From Enterococcus sp. DIV0660C (GTDB taxonomy: Bacteria; Bacillota; Bacilli; Lactobacillales; Enterococcaceae), in contig NZ_JAFLWA010000004.1 of NCBI RefSeq assembly GCF_017316125.1, positions 1 through 64,000 of the forward strand: a stretch of DNA of 64,000 nucleotides, read 5' to 3'. The translations under genes were made by a program, and so were the position numbers. The notes under the pieces are model-generated. The model had not been told where the DNA came from. It worked only from the letters and a program-made list of their open reading frames with translations, and made no database searches. Of this stretch, positions 54,494-63,825 are shown in pieces (positions within the stretch are counted from its first letter, which is position 1; every line of letters begins with the position of its first letter).

Positions 54494-55363
54494 TTATAAA
54501 ATTCCGATACCTGCTAAGACAATCAAAATCAAGGTTAGCCAGAGTAATGCTTGGGTTACCTTCAATCCTTTTTTGGTGTAGAACCAATACACACCCATCA
54601 CGACTGCCAATGGCAACAAGCCTGGAACAATTTGGTCCAAGATGTCTTGAATGACGAAATCTTTACCAGAAATAACAAACTTCAAGGTTGATTCGACTTT
54701 GACATAATTACCAGCTAGGACGCCCATCATGAATAGTCCTAAAACAGATAATGTTTCAATTGCTGTTTGAATACCGGTACTTTGCATCAAACCAGTAGCA
54801 TTTCGCCCCATTGCAAAAGCTTGTCTTGCAAAGAACACGCCTAAAATCGCTTGATACGTAGCAAAACAGATGAATGGGAACAACGCACCTAATGGGCTCC
54901 CTTGTTGGGCCCATGGAACTGCGATTGCGATAAAGATATATTGAACAGTTCCTGAGTCAATTGCATCCCCGATTCCTGCCAACGCCCCCATCAAACCAGC
55001 TTTTGTGTTGTACATCAAATCATCTTGCATCAAAACTTCGCTGTCAGTATATTCTTCCTCTGCGCGTTGTTGTTCCATCGAAGACATCAAACCAGTGATT
55101 ACGCCACCACCCCAACTCAACTGGGTATTGAAAAATAATAATTGTCGCTTATAAGCAGCTCTTCTAGCATCGTCATCTTTATACAATTTTTTTAAAATTG
55201 GCATCATTCCATACAGTAACGATGGTGCCAAATAGCGTTCAAACGAGTGCGGAATTTCATTCGCAAAATGCCAACGTAAATAGGCTTTCGTCACATCTTT
55301 TTTGGTAATTTCTTCTGGTGCTTGACTGTTTACTTGTGTTTTTTCAATTGCTTCTGTCATCAT
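54494..55363 (-). CDS. PTS mannose-family IID
   Basis: A 289-residue EIID. The family signatures are LRWHFANEIPHSFERYLAPSLLYGMMPIL near residue 30, LFFNTQLSWGGGVITGLMSSMEQ, and a long C-terminal membrane helix region. Two adjacent ATGs (55363, 55360) follow AGGAGG; the second has the better spacing. Together with IIC it forms the membrane channel. Confidence 0.93.
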   Translation of the reverse strand: MMTEAIEKTQVNSQAPEEITKKDVTKAYLRWHFANEIPHSFERYLAPSLLYGMMPILKKLYKDDDARRAAYKRQLLFFNTQLSWGGGVITGLMSSMEQQRAEEEYTDSEVLMQDDLMYNTKAGLMGALAGIGDAIDSGTVQYIFIAIAVPWAQQGSPLGALFPFICFATYQAILGVFFARQAFAMGRNATGLMQSTGIQTAIETLSVLGLFMMGVLAGNYVKVESTLKFVISGKDFVIQDILDQIVPGLLPLAVVMGVYWFYTKKGLKVTQALLWLTLILIVLAGIGIL

Positions 55364-55381
55364 TCTTCCTCCTTACTTCAC

Positions 55382-56224
55382 TTAGAATCCATCATCGTAG
55401 TCATCGTCATCATCATCAAATGTTGTTGTCGCTGCAGTACCATTATCAGTAGCTGCTTGGACATGTTTTCCTTGTTGTGACTTCACGAAAATCAAAGCAA
55501 TCAATACACCAAAGATTGCGTAAGTTACCATCGTGATTTCTAATGATTTGAAGACAACACTTAAGAAATAAGCCAAGAAGAAGAACACCATGTAATCTTT
55601 TCGACCAATAACATACACTGTCGTAGCAATCCCGATTGCCGCTAAACCACCACCAACGACCTCTAAAATATGGATGACGACAGTTCCTTCTAAAGCAGTA
55701 ATCACATCGGCAATAATTGGTGCCCCTAAGTAAAGCGCAATAAATACTAATGGTACGAATAACAGAAATGAAGCCAAGGTTGGATATAAGATAATCGAAC
55801 GTTTGATTGCTTTATCATTCAAATCTTCAACAGCTTTATCCGTGTACTTCCCTAAAAATGTGTTGATAAAAAAACGTAATTGATATAAATAACTTCCTAA
55901 TAATCCTACTGGAACCGCTACTGCAATCGCTGCTTCAGGTGAAAGATCTCCTAGAAGTGCTACTGGAACGGCAACTGCTGCTGCAATAGATGGTTCAGCT
56001 GGCATTGAACCTCCAGGTGAAAAGACACCCATATAAATCATTTGTAATGATGCCGTGATAATCATTGCTTGTGCCACATTTCCCATGATGACTCCGACAA
56101 CTAATCCTGTCATCAATGGTGAGAATCGAAGTGTTAATGTTGCTCCTCCACCAAGCCATCTTGACATGATAGCTGCAACCCATAAGGCGATCAATAAGCT
56201 TTGTATGATACTTAAATTTTCCAT
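55382..56224 (-). CDS. PTS mannose-family IIC
   Basis: A 280-residue EIIC with about eight membrane segments: LIALWVAAIMSRWLGGGATLTLRFSPLMTGLVVGVIMG at the N-terminus and YMGVFSPGGSMPAEPSIAAAVAVP. The C-terminus has an unusual run of aspartates (DDDDDDYDDGF). RBS GGGGAGG before ATG 56224. It precedes IID by 18 bases. Confidence 0.92.
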   Translation of the reverse strand: MENLSIIQSLLIALWVAAIMSRWLGGGATLTLRFSPLMTGLVVGVIMGNVAQAMIITASLQMIYMGVFSPGGSMPAEPSIAAAVAVPVALLGDLSPEAAIAVAVPVGLLGSYLYQLRFFINTFLGKYTDKAVEDLNDKAIKRSIILYPTLASFLLFVPLVFIALYLGAPIIADVITALEGTVVIHILEVVGGGLAAIGIATTVYVIGRKDYMVFFFLAYFLSVVFKSLEITMVTYAIFGVLIALIFVKSQQGKHVQAATDNGTAATTTFDDDDDDYDDGF

Positions 56225-56301
56225 AAGTCCTCCCCTAAACCTTCGTTCATTTTTTTGACCTAACGACCTTTATTCCACAAATTGATTTTATCAACTGATT
56301 T

Positions 56302-57300
56302 TTATACTAAATAATAGCTCTGACTTTGGACCGATCGTTCAGGTAACCGACCAGCAACAATTCGCTCGACATCTTCAACACATTTTTTCCCCATCTCTTC
56401 TAAGCATTCCCTTGTATAAGCAGAGGTGTGTGGGGTCATTACAACATTTTCAAATGATAGATAAGGATGATCTTTTCTTCCTGGTTCTTCCTCCAAGACA
56501 TCTGTAGCAAAACCAGCGATTTTTCCTGATCTTAGCCCTGCAACCAATGCTTCCTCATCGATCAAAGCACCTCTAGCACTATTTGATAGATAAACTTGAT
56601 CCTTCATTTTTTTGATTTCAGCCGTTGAAATCATATGATAATTTTCTTCTGTGAGATTCGCACATAAACAGATAATATCGGCTGAAGCAAGTAATTCACT
56701 CAATTCGACTTTTTTTGCACCAAAGCTTTGTAAATACAAATCTGATTTATAAGGATCATATGCCAAAACTTCGCAACGAAAACCATTTCGTAAAATTTCG
56801 ACCACACAGCTCCCTGTGTTTCCAACTCCGATTACGCCAACTGTTTTGTTGAAGAGTGCCCGACCAACAAATTGTGCACGATTTTCCCAGTGATCCTTTT
56901 TCACACTGGCATCTGCTTCAACTGTACATCTTAAAATAGCTAACAAGTTTGTGATATTGTTTTCGGCTACAGCATCACGCTCAACCAATGCTGGAATGAT
57001 CGAAACGATCGTTCCTTTTTCTTTTGCTGCTTCGAGGTCGATGTTGTTATATCCAATACCATGGCGAGAAATCAAACGTAATTCATCTTTGTACTCAAAA
57101 AATTCTTTCGTAAAAAACGGGGTAACACTAGCAATAATCACATTGTAGCCATGCAACACTTCTGCCAGTTCTTTCCCAGATATCTCACCATCTACAGTAA
57201 AATGTTTGACAGTTCCTAACGCTTCCAAGCGTCGTAAATGTTCAGGAAATATTTTGCCAAAGCTACTCGAATTCACAATTGCGATTTGATACTTAGACAT
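56302..57300 (-). CDS. D-isomer-specific 2-hydroxyacid dehydrogenase
   Basis: A 332-residue NAD-dependent dehydrogenase: Rossmann GVIGVGNTGSCVVEIL (about residue 152), catalytic Arg in LSNSARGALIDEEAL (about 240), Glu in DVLEEEPG, His in VVMTPHTSAYT (about 291). ATG 57300 follows GAGGAG. In this cluster it could reduce a keto-acid intermediate of the uronate (no KduD or UxuB homologue is present), but the substrate is not evident. Confidence 0.88.
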   Translation of the reverse strand: MSKYQIAIVNSSSFGKIFPEHLRRLEALGTVKHFTVDGEISGKELAEVLHGYNVIIASVTPFFTKEFFEYKDELRLISRHGIGYNNIDLEAAKEKGTIVSIIPALVERDAVAENNITNLLAILRCTVEADASVKKDHWENRAQFVGRALFNKTVGVIGVGNTGSCVVEILRNGFRCEVLAYDPYKSDLYLQSFGAKKVELSELLASADIICLCANLTEENYHMISTAEIKKMKDQVYLSNSARGALIDEEALVAGLRSGKIAGFATDVLEEEPGRKDHPYLSFENVVMTPHTSAYTRECLEEMGKKCVEDVERIVAGRLPERSVQSQSYYLV

Positions 57301-57313
57301 TTCCTTACTCCTC

Positions 57314-58225
57314 TCATTCTTTTTTGATAACTTCATGACCTCCAAAACCATTTCGCAAAGCAGAAACAACTTTTGCGGAAAAACTATCTTCTTCCTGTGA
57401 TAGATTTCTCATGAATAAACTCATGGCAATCACTGGAACGGGGACATCCATTGCTAGCGCTGTTTCTACTGTCCACTTTGCCTCACCAGAAGCAGCTACG
57501 ATTCCGCGATAATCTGCCAATTTAGGACTTTGTCGAAATTGTTCTTCTGCGATTTCCATTAACCAGCCTCGAATAACGGAACCATGATTCCAAACACGAG
57601 CTACTTTTGCCAAATCGAAATCATAGTCACTTTGTTCGACTAATTGGAAGCCTTCACCAATTGCTTGCATCATGCCATATTCGATTCCATTATGGACCAT
57701 TTTCAAAAAGTGACCACTTCCGGCTGGGCCTGCATATAAGTAACCGTTTTCAATTGAAAGGTCTTTAAATAATTGCTCGATCGATAAAAAAATTGCTTTG
57801 TTTCCGCCAATCATCAGACACGCATCATTTCTTGCACCAGAAATTCCACCTGATGTTCCACAATCGAAATAATAAATACCACGTTCTTCAAAAATAGCTG
57901 ATCGCCGAACTGAATCTTGATAATTTGAGTTTCCACCTTCAATCACAATATCTTTTGGTGCTAACAGTGGTAACAATTGCTCTAACACTCGATCAGTTGG
58001 TTCTCCTGCGGGTAACATCAACCAAATGATTTTTTGTTCTAGCTTCTCTTCTTGATAAGAAGCTAGCAAGTCTTCGACTGTTTGAAACGTTTTGATCCCT
58101 TCATGTTTCGCAATATTCAATGTTTCTTCAGATAGGTCTGTCCCCTTTACGTCATAGCCGCGCTCTTTCAAATTGATTGCTAAGTTCATCCCCATCTTGC
58201 CTAATCCAACAAAACTCACTTCCAT
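57314..58225 (-). CDS. 6-phosphogluconate dehydrogenase-like protein (YqeC/GndA short form)
   Basis: A 303-residue member of the short, NAD-type 6-phosphogluconate dehydrogenase group: GLGKMGMNLAINL at the N-terminus, GGNSNYQDSVRR, CGTSGGISGARNDACLMIGG (substrate loop) and catalytic Lys in GSGHFLKMVHNGIEYGMMQ (about 178). It is the promoter-proximal gene of the leftward cluster and divergent from the RpiR gene. It may oxidise or reduce an aldonate in the pathway rather than serve the pentose pathway. Confidence 0.85.
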   Translation of the reverse strand: MEVSFVGLGKMGMNLAINLKERGYDVKGTDLSEETLNIAKHEGIKTFQTVEDLLASYQEEKLEQKIIWLMLPAGEPTDRVLEQLLPLLAPKDIVIEGGNSNYQDSVRRSAIFEERGIYYFDCGTSGGISGARNDACLMIGGNKAIFLSIEQLFKDLSIENGYLYAGPAGSGHFLKMVHNGIEYGMMQAIGEGFQLVEQSDYDFDLAKVARVWNHGSVIRGWLMEIAEEQFRQSPKLADYRGIVAASGEAKWTVETALAMDVPVPVIAMSLFMRNLSQEEDSFSAKVVSALRNGFGGHEVIKKE

Positions 58226-58251
58226 GATAGCGCCTCCATTTCTATATCTCC

Positions 58252-58279
58252 ATTATACAAAAAAATATTTTTTTGTAAA
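58252..58279 (-). promoter_or_regulatory. Promoter with 22-bp perfect palindrome
   Basis: Leftward TTTACA (58274-58279), 16-bp spacer, TATAAT (58252-58257). A perfect 22-bp palindrome (58256-58277), made of TACAAAAAAAT and its complement, spans from the -35 to the -10. It is the best candidate operator for the divergent RpiR regulator. Confidence 0.75.
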
Positions 58280-58360
58280 TACAAAAAATAAAAATTTTTT
58301 CGTTTGATTTTTTTTACAAAACATTATATCCTTTATTTAGAGAGTAAAGGGGGAACACAT

Positions 58361-59209
58361 ATGTCTGTATCCATTCGCTTACAAATAAGAACGATGTACA
58401 ATGATTTCAGTCCAAAGGAGCAAGCCATTGCAGATTACGTGCTAGAAAATTCAAGTAAAGTAGCTCACAGTTCCATTAGTGATTTAGCGAATGAACTTGG
58501 AATCGCTGACTCCACTTTTTTTCAATTTACGAAAAAACTTGGTTACAATGGATTCAAAGATTTCAAAATGGCGATGCTCATTCAAGAAAATGATTTTTCT
58601 GCGATTGCGATCCATGAAAATATTGATCAAAATGATACAGAACTGACTATGGCACAAAAAGTGTTTGATTCAAATATCACTACTTTGAATGATACACAAA
58701 TATTATTACGACAAGAAGATTTAAAAAAAGCGGTTGATTTGATCAACAATTCTGATCGGCTATTCTTCTTTGGTGTAGGTGGGTCTGAAATTGTTGCAAC
58801 TGATGCTTATCACAAATTTTTGCGTTCGCCAATCTCAGTTTTTCACAGCACGGATTACCATATCCAATTAATGGAAGCTTCTCTTTTGACACCTACTGAT
58901 TGTGCAATCTTGATTTCCCATACAGGTCAATCGAAAGAAACGATTCGTTTAGCAGAGACAGTCAAAGCTACTGGAGCCAAAGTAATCGTCGTCACGAGCC
59001 AAGCTCATTCCCCTTTGGCTAAACTTGGTGATGTGGTCTTTATTTCCATTGCAGAAGAGACAGAATTTCGTTCGGAAGCTTTAGCTTCGCGGATTTCTCA
59101 ACTAAGTATCATGGACTCGCTTTACGTTATTTTGATGTTTTATAATCAAGAAGAAGCGCGTGACTCGATTTCCAAAGTTCGTCGAGTCATTGCTCGTAGC
59201 AAACAATAA
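58361..59209 (+). CDS. RpiR family regulator of the uronate cluster
   Basis: A 282-residue RpiR regulator: HTH_6 (SKVAHSSISDLANELGIADSTFFQFTKKLGYNGFKDFKMAM) and SIS domain (RLFFFGVGGSEIVATDAYHKFLRS, AILISHTGQSKETIRLAETVKATGA). ATG 58361 has AAAGGGGG; the frame runs further upstream without a site. It is divergent from the dehydrogenase/PTS operon and presumably senses a phosphorylated sugar acid. Confidence 0.9.
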   Translation: MSVSIRLQIRTMYNDFSPKEQAIADYVLENSSKVAHSSISDLANELGIADSTFFQFTKKLGYNGFKDFKMAMLIQENDFSAIAIHENIDQNDTELTMAQKVFDSNITTLNDTQILLRQEDLKKAVDLINNSDRLFFFGVGGSEIVATDAYHKFLRSPISVFHSTDYHIQLMEASLLTPTDCAILISHTGQSKETIRLAETVKATGAKVIVVTSQAHSPLAKLGDVVFISIAEETEFRSEALASRISQLSIMDSLYVILMFYNQEEARDSISKVRRVIARSKQ

Positions 59210-59211
59210 AA

Positions 59212-59255
59212 AATTCCACCCACCATTAGTCGATTACCAATGGTGAGTGGAATTT
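59212..59255 (+). terminator. Terminator of the RpiR gene
   Basis: Stem AAAATTCCACCCACCATT/AATGGTGAGTGGAATTTT with T-run. Confidence 0.88.
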
Positions 59256-59349
59256 TTGTTTAGATGCTGGAGGTAGAGTGTTTGTTGTTTCAATCAAAAA
59301 AGAAAAAATAAACCATTCCTACATCATAGAAAATAGCACTCATCCACAA

Positions 59350-59404
59350 AAAAAAACAGGCAACTAAGTTTTCCCTACCATTCTTCACTAGTTTGTCTGT
59401 TTTT
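59350..59404 (-). terminator. Terminator of the 75-residue gene
   Basis: Imperfect stem ACAGACAAACTAGT / ACTTAGTTGCCTGT followed leftward by a run of nine T. Confidence 0.7.
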
Positions 59405-59419
59405 TTGAATTATGTTTAC

Positions 59420-59647
59420 TTAATCAATCACTTGCTTCACCTTAAACTCTTTTGTCTGCTCCGATTTTTCTTCTCGACTCGCTAATTCAAACAAAATATG
59501 TTCTCCACTCGATTCGTCTTCCACGATGACTAATTTTCCCAATGGCTGGCGTTGATCTTTCACGATTTGTGCTTCACGAATCAATTCTTTTGGATCACGT
59601 TTTGCTGCTAACGCATTTCCTAAATTAAAAAAAACTGTTTCTTCCAT
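59420..59647 (-). CDS. Small conserved-looking hypothetical protein
   Basis: A 75-residue soluble protein starting at ATG 59647 after GGGAGG. Sequence MEETVFFNLGNALAAKRDPKELIREAQIVKD, then a beta-like KLVIVEDESSGEHILFEL, and a charged tail. No family recognised. It has its own terminator and is separated from the lyase operon by about 220 bases, so it may be unrelated to that pathway. Confidence 0.6.
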   Translation of the reverse strand: MEETVFFNLGNALAAKRDPKELIREAQIVKDQRQPLGKLVIVEDESSGEHILFELASREEKSEQTKEFKVKQVID

Positions 59648-59824
59648 CCTGATTCCTCCCATTTCCACCGATGTTTGGCTTGTTCTCAAAGCTTGAACTC
59701 TTTACGCGTTGGAACCTATCTGCTGAAAATTCTATAGTGTTATTATACCATGCGTCAGAAAAACAATGTGCTTTGGACATACTCATTCATAAAAAAATAA
59801 ATTGATTCTAAAAGTAGAAAAAAA

Positions 59825-59854
59825 TGGAGCAAAACATTCGCACGTTTTGCTCCA
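59825..59854 (-). terminator. Terminator of the lyase/GH88/MBL operon
   Basis: Stem TGGAGCAAAAC/GTTTTGCTCCA followed leftward by T6. Confidence 0.85.
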
Positions 59855-59869
59855 CTCTTCTCTTCATCC

Positions 59870-60706
59870 TTAGATTTCAATCTTCATCCCATCATAAGCT
59901 GTCAACATTTGATGTTCATCTGCTAATTCTTTCATTTCCTGATGTGTCAAACCGCCATTATGAGAGAAATGACTGAGAACATAGGTCGTCTTTTCATCAC
60001 ATAAACCTCGTTCGGATAACGTTTGAATCAGTCGTAAATTTTCGCCTAAATTCATGTGAATTCCACCAACATATGTCATGTTTTGTCCTGTACAATCCAA
60101 GGATATCGCATCTAGTTTCAATTGATTCCCTTCTAAATAATCCAAAACTTCATTGGTTGGAAAACCTGTATCATGTGTATAAAATAATCGCTTTCCTCCG
60201 CGTTCGATCACATAAATGAAGCAATCCCCATTTTTTTGACCATGTACAGCTGGTAATGTATGAACTTGGTACTCTCCAATTTGATACTTTTTAAATGGCG
60301 CTAATTCTTGAAACTCAATACGTTCAGGTTCAATCATTTTTTCCAGTTCAAATGCGCGATCAAAGAAGCGATGAACAGTTGCATTTCCATAGACAGTTAG
60401 CTTTTTGTCCAAATCATTAGCATAAGAACTCATTCGAAAAGCTAAATCTTCTGCATATAAATGATCACTATGCCAATGTGTGATCAGTAAATGTTCGATC
60501 TCATTGAAATTCAGTTGATGTTCCCGTAAATGAAAATAGCTATCTCCAGGAAAATCAATCAATAGATCACCATCATCTATCAAGGTTTGCGTTTGAGTTC
60601 GTAAATCTTTTCCACCATGTTCTCGTGCATAGCGACAAATACGACAGTTACAAAAAATGCCAGGAACTCTTTCTGCGGCTGCCGTGCCTAAATAATGAAT
60701 TTTCAT
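59870..60706 (-). CDS. MBL-fold metallohydrolase
   Basis: A 279-residue metallo-beta-lactamase-fold enzyme: ligand motif LLITHWHSDHLYAEDL (about residue 70), His in LPAVHGQKNGD, Asp in LFYTHDTGF and the last His in TYVLSHFSHNGG. The CNCRICRYAREHGGKDLRTQT segment near residue 20 is like PhnP-type phosphodiesterases. ATG 60706 has AGGAGG. It is co-transcribed with the lyase and GH88 genes; a role on an oligosaccharide derivative is possible but unproven. Confidence 0.85.
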   Translation of the reverse strand: MKIHYLGTAAAERVPGIFCNCRICRYAREHGGKDLRTQTQTLIDDGDLLIDFPGDSYFHLREHQLNFNEIEHLLITHWHSDHLYAEDLAFRMSSYANDLDKKLTVYGNATVHRFFDRAFELEKMIEPERIEFQELAPFKKYQIGEYQVHTLPAVHGQKNGDCFIYVIERGGKRLFYTHDTGFPTNEVLDYLEGNQLKLDAISLDCTGQNMTYVGGIHMNLGENLRLIQTLSERGLCDEKTTYVLSHFSHNGGLTHQEMKELADEHQMLTAYDGMKIEI

Positions 60707-60717
60707 GTTGTTTCCTC

Positions 60718-61845
60718 CTACCAATAAGTTGCCCAACTTCGATATAAACGTGTCAGTGCCTCAAAATAAAAATAATCTCCCCACGTAGTACATTCATTAA
60801 TTCCTGTTCCACCTGGCTTAGAGTATACGCCTTGAACTAACAGACCATTTGATTCTGGAACATTTTTTGTCGTGTAATTCATCAGATTAACCATGATTTT
60901 TTGCGCAGCTTCTTCATATTCTTGACGTCGTGGATCCATTAATGGTAACTGTTTTGCCAACTCCAACAAGCCACAAACCGTAATTGCTGATGCAGATGTA
61001 TCTCTTTCTTCCTCGCCATCCACAAAAAACAGATCCCAATAAGCAATTTTATCTTCCGGCAAATGAGCTAAGTAGTAATCTGCTAAATGACAAGCAGACT
61101 CTAGTAACGTTGCATCTCCTATATGAGTAAAACTGATTGGAAAACCATAGATTCCCCACGCTTGGCCTCTTGACCAACAGGAATCGTCCGCGTAACCTTG
61201 CGCTGTCGCGCCAAAACGAGGGTTTCCTGTCTCAATATCCATATAATATGTGTGAAAAGTTGAATAATCTTTACGAATCAAATACTTCTGCGCCAATTTC
61301 ACGTGATTTTTAGCTGCTTCTCGATAACGTGAGTCACCCGTTTCATCTGAAGCAAAATACAGTAAAGGCAAATTCATATTGCAGTCAATAATCATTCGAC
61401 CTTGTTGTTCTTTATCAGATAGATCACCCCAAGCTTGGAAAATCTTCGCTGTTTCGTTATAACGTCGCATCAGAACATCTGCTGCTTGGAGTGCCATTTT
61501 TCGTGAAGAAGCTGTATTGTTTTCGCGATAGTCAGCAACTGCTGCTAAGGAATATAAAAAGCCAATATCATGATGGTTCAAAACGATTTCTTCGTCTAGT
61601 CGTTGCTGAAATACTTCTAGCTGTTTGGTAATCACTTGCTGGATTCGCTCGTCTGGGCGATAACCTTGAGCCAGATGCAGCATACCAATCCAAAAACCAT
61701 CTGTCCAATCTGCATTTTCAACAGCTGGATAACGATAATTTTTAGAAACTGCTGCTGGTACTAAGGTTTCAAATGTTGACAGATTATCAATGATTTTTTG
61801 ATAAACAAATTCAAGTTCTTGTGCGACTTTTTCTTTTGTTAGCAT
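60718..61845 (-). CDS. GH88 unsaturated glucuronyl hydrolase
   Basis: A 375-residue (alpha/alpha)6-barrel enzyme of family GH88 that removes the 4,5-unsaturated uronic acid left by lyases from glycosaminoglycan oligosaccharides. The catalytic aspartates are in NADWTDGFWIGML (about residue 54) and GYADDSCWSRGQAWGIYG (about residue 150), and the end has GGTGINECTTWGDYFYFEAL. ATG 61845 follows GGAGGG. It lies directly behind the heparinase II/III-like gene. Confidence 0.93.
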   Translation of the reverse strand: MLTKEKVAQELEFVYQKIIDNLSTFETLVPAAVSKNYRYPAVENADWTDGFWIGMLHLAQGYRPDERIQQVITKQLEVFQQRLDEEIVLNHHDIGFLYSLAAVADYRENNTASSRKMALQAADVLMRRYNETAKIFQAWGDLSDKEQQGRMIIDCNMNLPLLYFASDETGDSRYREAAKNHVKLAQKYLIRKDYSTFHTYYMDIETGNPRFGATAQGYADDSCWSRGQAWGIYGFPISFTHIGDATLLESACHLADYYLAHLPEDKIAYWDLFFVDGEEERDTSASAITVCGLLELAKQLPLMDPRRQEYEEAAQKIMVNLMNYTTKNVPESNGLLVQGVYSKPGGTGINECTTWGDYFYFEALTRLYRSWATYW

Positions 61846-61858
61846 ATTGCCCTCCAAT

Positions 61859-63814
61859 TTAATACAAAACGATTTTTTCTTGGTCGGTAGCTACGACCAC
61901 TCGACCATAATAGTATGCTCCTTCAACACAATACGCTCTTCGTCCATGGACAGGTTCTTGATGTTGGATCAAAATTAATTTTTGCGTGCGATCTTTCAAC
62001 TGAATTTTGATTGCTTCCACTATTTCATCTGATTGTTGCTCTGCTTCTGAGTAAACGGGTAGTTTCTCAACTTTTGTAATCAGTCCCCGTGGGTTTAAAA
62101 GATAAGTGGTTGCAGCTGTTCCTTGGATATTTTTCTTTAAGACAGCACAAGTGATTTTTCGTAATTCATTGTAGGTTGGTGCGCTATTTTTTTCGTAGCA
62201 TTTCCAACGTGTTTCTTTCGCCAAACATGAAATCTCATAGCCTAATTCTGGGAAAATCAGTGTCTTTTGTTTTTGCTGGACTACTGATGAATCAACATGA
62301 AAAAACGTTTCAATTTCATGGTTTCCACGACAAAGATAGTTGTCACTAACGAGGCTGAATCCTTCCGGAAAATGAATCACTTTACGATCAACGTACACTG
62401 GATCAGCTAATGTCAAGTAACCTAAATGACCACCTTCAAAAAACTGGACACCTGACTTTTCGCTGGCTTTTTGATTGATTGGTGTCGCAACTTTGACGCT
62501 GTCCCACGCATCTGTATGTTGATTAAAGTTTTTTTGATCCACCACGATGGTATTATGCGCTGTTGCTTCTTTGAAAGCCAGTCGATGTTTACTTAATTCA
62601 TAGCTGTATCGACCTGAATCAATCAAAATGTCTTTTCCTTGATAAACTAAGTCAATATGGAGTAAATCATCATGTCCATGTCCGCCGCCCAGAGGTCCGC
62701 ACTTAAACAAATGATACGTCAGCGGACTTTTGGCAATCATGATGCCGGCTTGCTCAAAATGATGAAAAGCTTCTTCCAATAAAAAGTGATTCGTAATCGG
62801 AAATTGACCTCTTCCTAAAGACATTTTTGCAAAAAAGGTTAAGTCTGCTTGATTTTTTTTTATTTGTCCATCTGGATTAGTTAAAATAACTTCTGCATAT
62901 TGCAATAATCCTGTCATATCTTCTTGGTCGCTATCGCCATACATCGGTTGCTGACCGTTTGGTTTCACAAACAAGCTGGCTGCTCTTGCCAATTGTTTCG
63001 CATAGTCAACAATTTTTTCTGGCACATCCGTTTCTGCCCTTTGCGCGAGTTGTAAAATTTCCAATAAACAAAGCAAAACTTCATTGTGATACATAAAAGA
63101 TTGTTCTCGTTGCATGCCATCTGCTTCTACCTGTAAAGCTAATGAATGCGTTAAATAAAAGAGACTTTCTACTCGCCATAAAGCTGCCTTCTCGAACGTG
63201 GGAAAAGCTAGACTTAAACTATACAACCCGGCAATTTCTAACACCTGCCAGTTGCTCTGGCCTCTTTCAATCGATAAATTTTCGTAGAGATACGTTCCTT
63301 GGCTCTCGAGAATTGCTTCCAACTCCTGCTTCAATTCGTCCGAGAAAAGTGGCAAGAAGCGATTCATTTCAATTAATTTCAACCAATTAACCACACGTAG
63401 CCCCACATCAATTGTTCGCCAGCTAGACTGTTTCGTTGTTTGATTTAGTGGGTTATGCTGAAGAAATGCATGTAAAAAACATTCAAGATATTCTTGATAC
63501 TTTGGCTCTTCTGTTAACAAATAAGCCAATCCTACATCAACTAAAAAGCGATGGCGATGCAACATATAAAGCCATTCCATATCCCCATTTGGACTAGTTG
63601 ACCACTCAATGTCTGCTATTTGCCAAAAAACAGGTTCGTGCGTTCTTTCCATATCCCACGCGTTATCAAAAAGATATTCTCCAGAAACAAATCGTTGACT
63701 TCTTACAAGTAGTTCTTCGCACCCATTTTCATCATTTTTCAGCAATTCTTCTCTAAATGCAATGAATTCTTCTTGACTTGTACAATTGAAAAAACCTTTA
63801 AAATTTTCCTCCAT
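61859..63814 (-). CDS. Heparinase II/III-family polysaccharide lyase
   Basis: A 651-residue protein: N-terminal alpha-toroid (about 1-340, with WRTIDVGLRVVNWLKL and SNWQVLEIAGLYSLS) and C-terminal beta-sheet domain starting at GPLGGGHGHDDLLHIDLVYQGKDILIDSGRYSYE, the family signature with likely catalytic His. No signal peptide, so it acts inside the cell on imported oligosaccharides, as for oligohyaluronate/heparin oligomer lyases in streptococcal clusters. ATG 63814 follows AGGAG. It is next to GH88, the enzyme that uses its products. Confidence 0.9.
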   Translation of the reverse strand: MEENFKGFFNCTSQEEFIAFREELLKNDENGCEELLVRSQRFVSGEYLFDNAWDMERTHEPVFWQIADIEWSTSPNGDMEWLYMLHRHRFLVDVGLAYLLTEEPKYQEYLECFLHAFLQHNPLNQTTKQSSWRTIDVGLRVVNWLKLIEMNRFLPLFSDELKQELEAILESQGTYLYENLSIERGQSNWQVLEIAGLYSLSLAFPTFEKAALWRVESLFYLTHSLALQVEADGMQREQSFMYHNEVLLCLLEILQLAQRAETDVPEKIVDYAKQLARAASLFVKPNGQQPMYGDSDQEDMTGLLQYAEVILTNPDGQIKKNQADLTFFAKMSLGRGQFPITNHFLLEEAFHHFEQAGIMIAKSPLTYHLFKCGPLGGGHGHDDLLHIDLVYQGKDILIDSGRYSYELSKHRLAFKEATAHNTIVVDQKNFNQHTDAWDSVKVATPINQKASEKSGVQFFEGGHLGYLTLADPVYVDRKVIHFPEGFSLVSDNYLCRGNHEIETFFHVDSSVVQQKQKTLIFPELGYEISCLAKETRWKCYEKNSAPTYNELRKITCAVLKKNIQGTAATTYLLNPRGLITKVEKLPVYSEAEQQSDEIVEAIKIQLKDRTQKLILIQHQEPVHGRRAYCVEGAYYYGRVVVATDQEKIVLY

Positions 63815-63825
63815 GTCACTGACTC

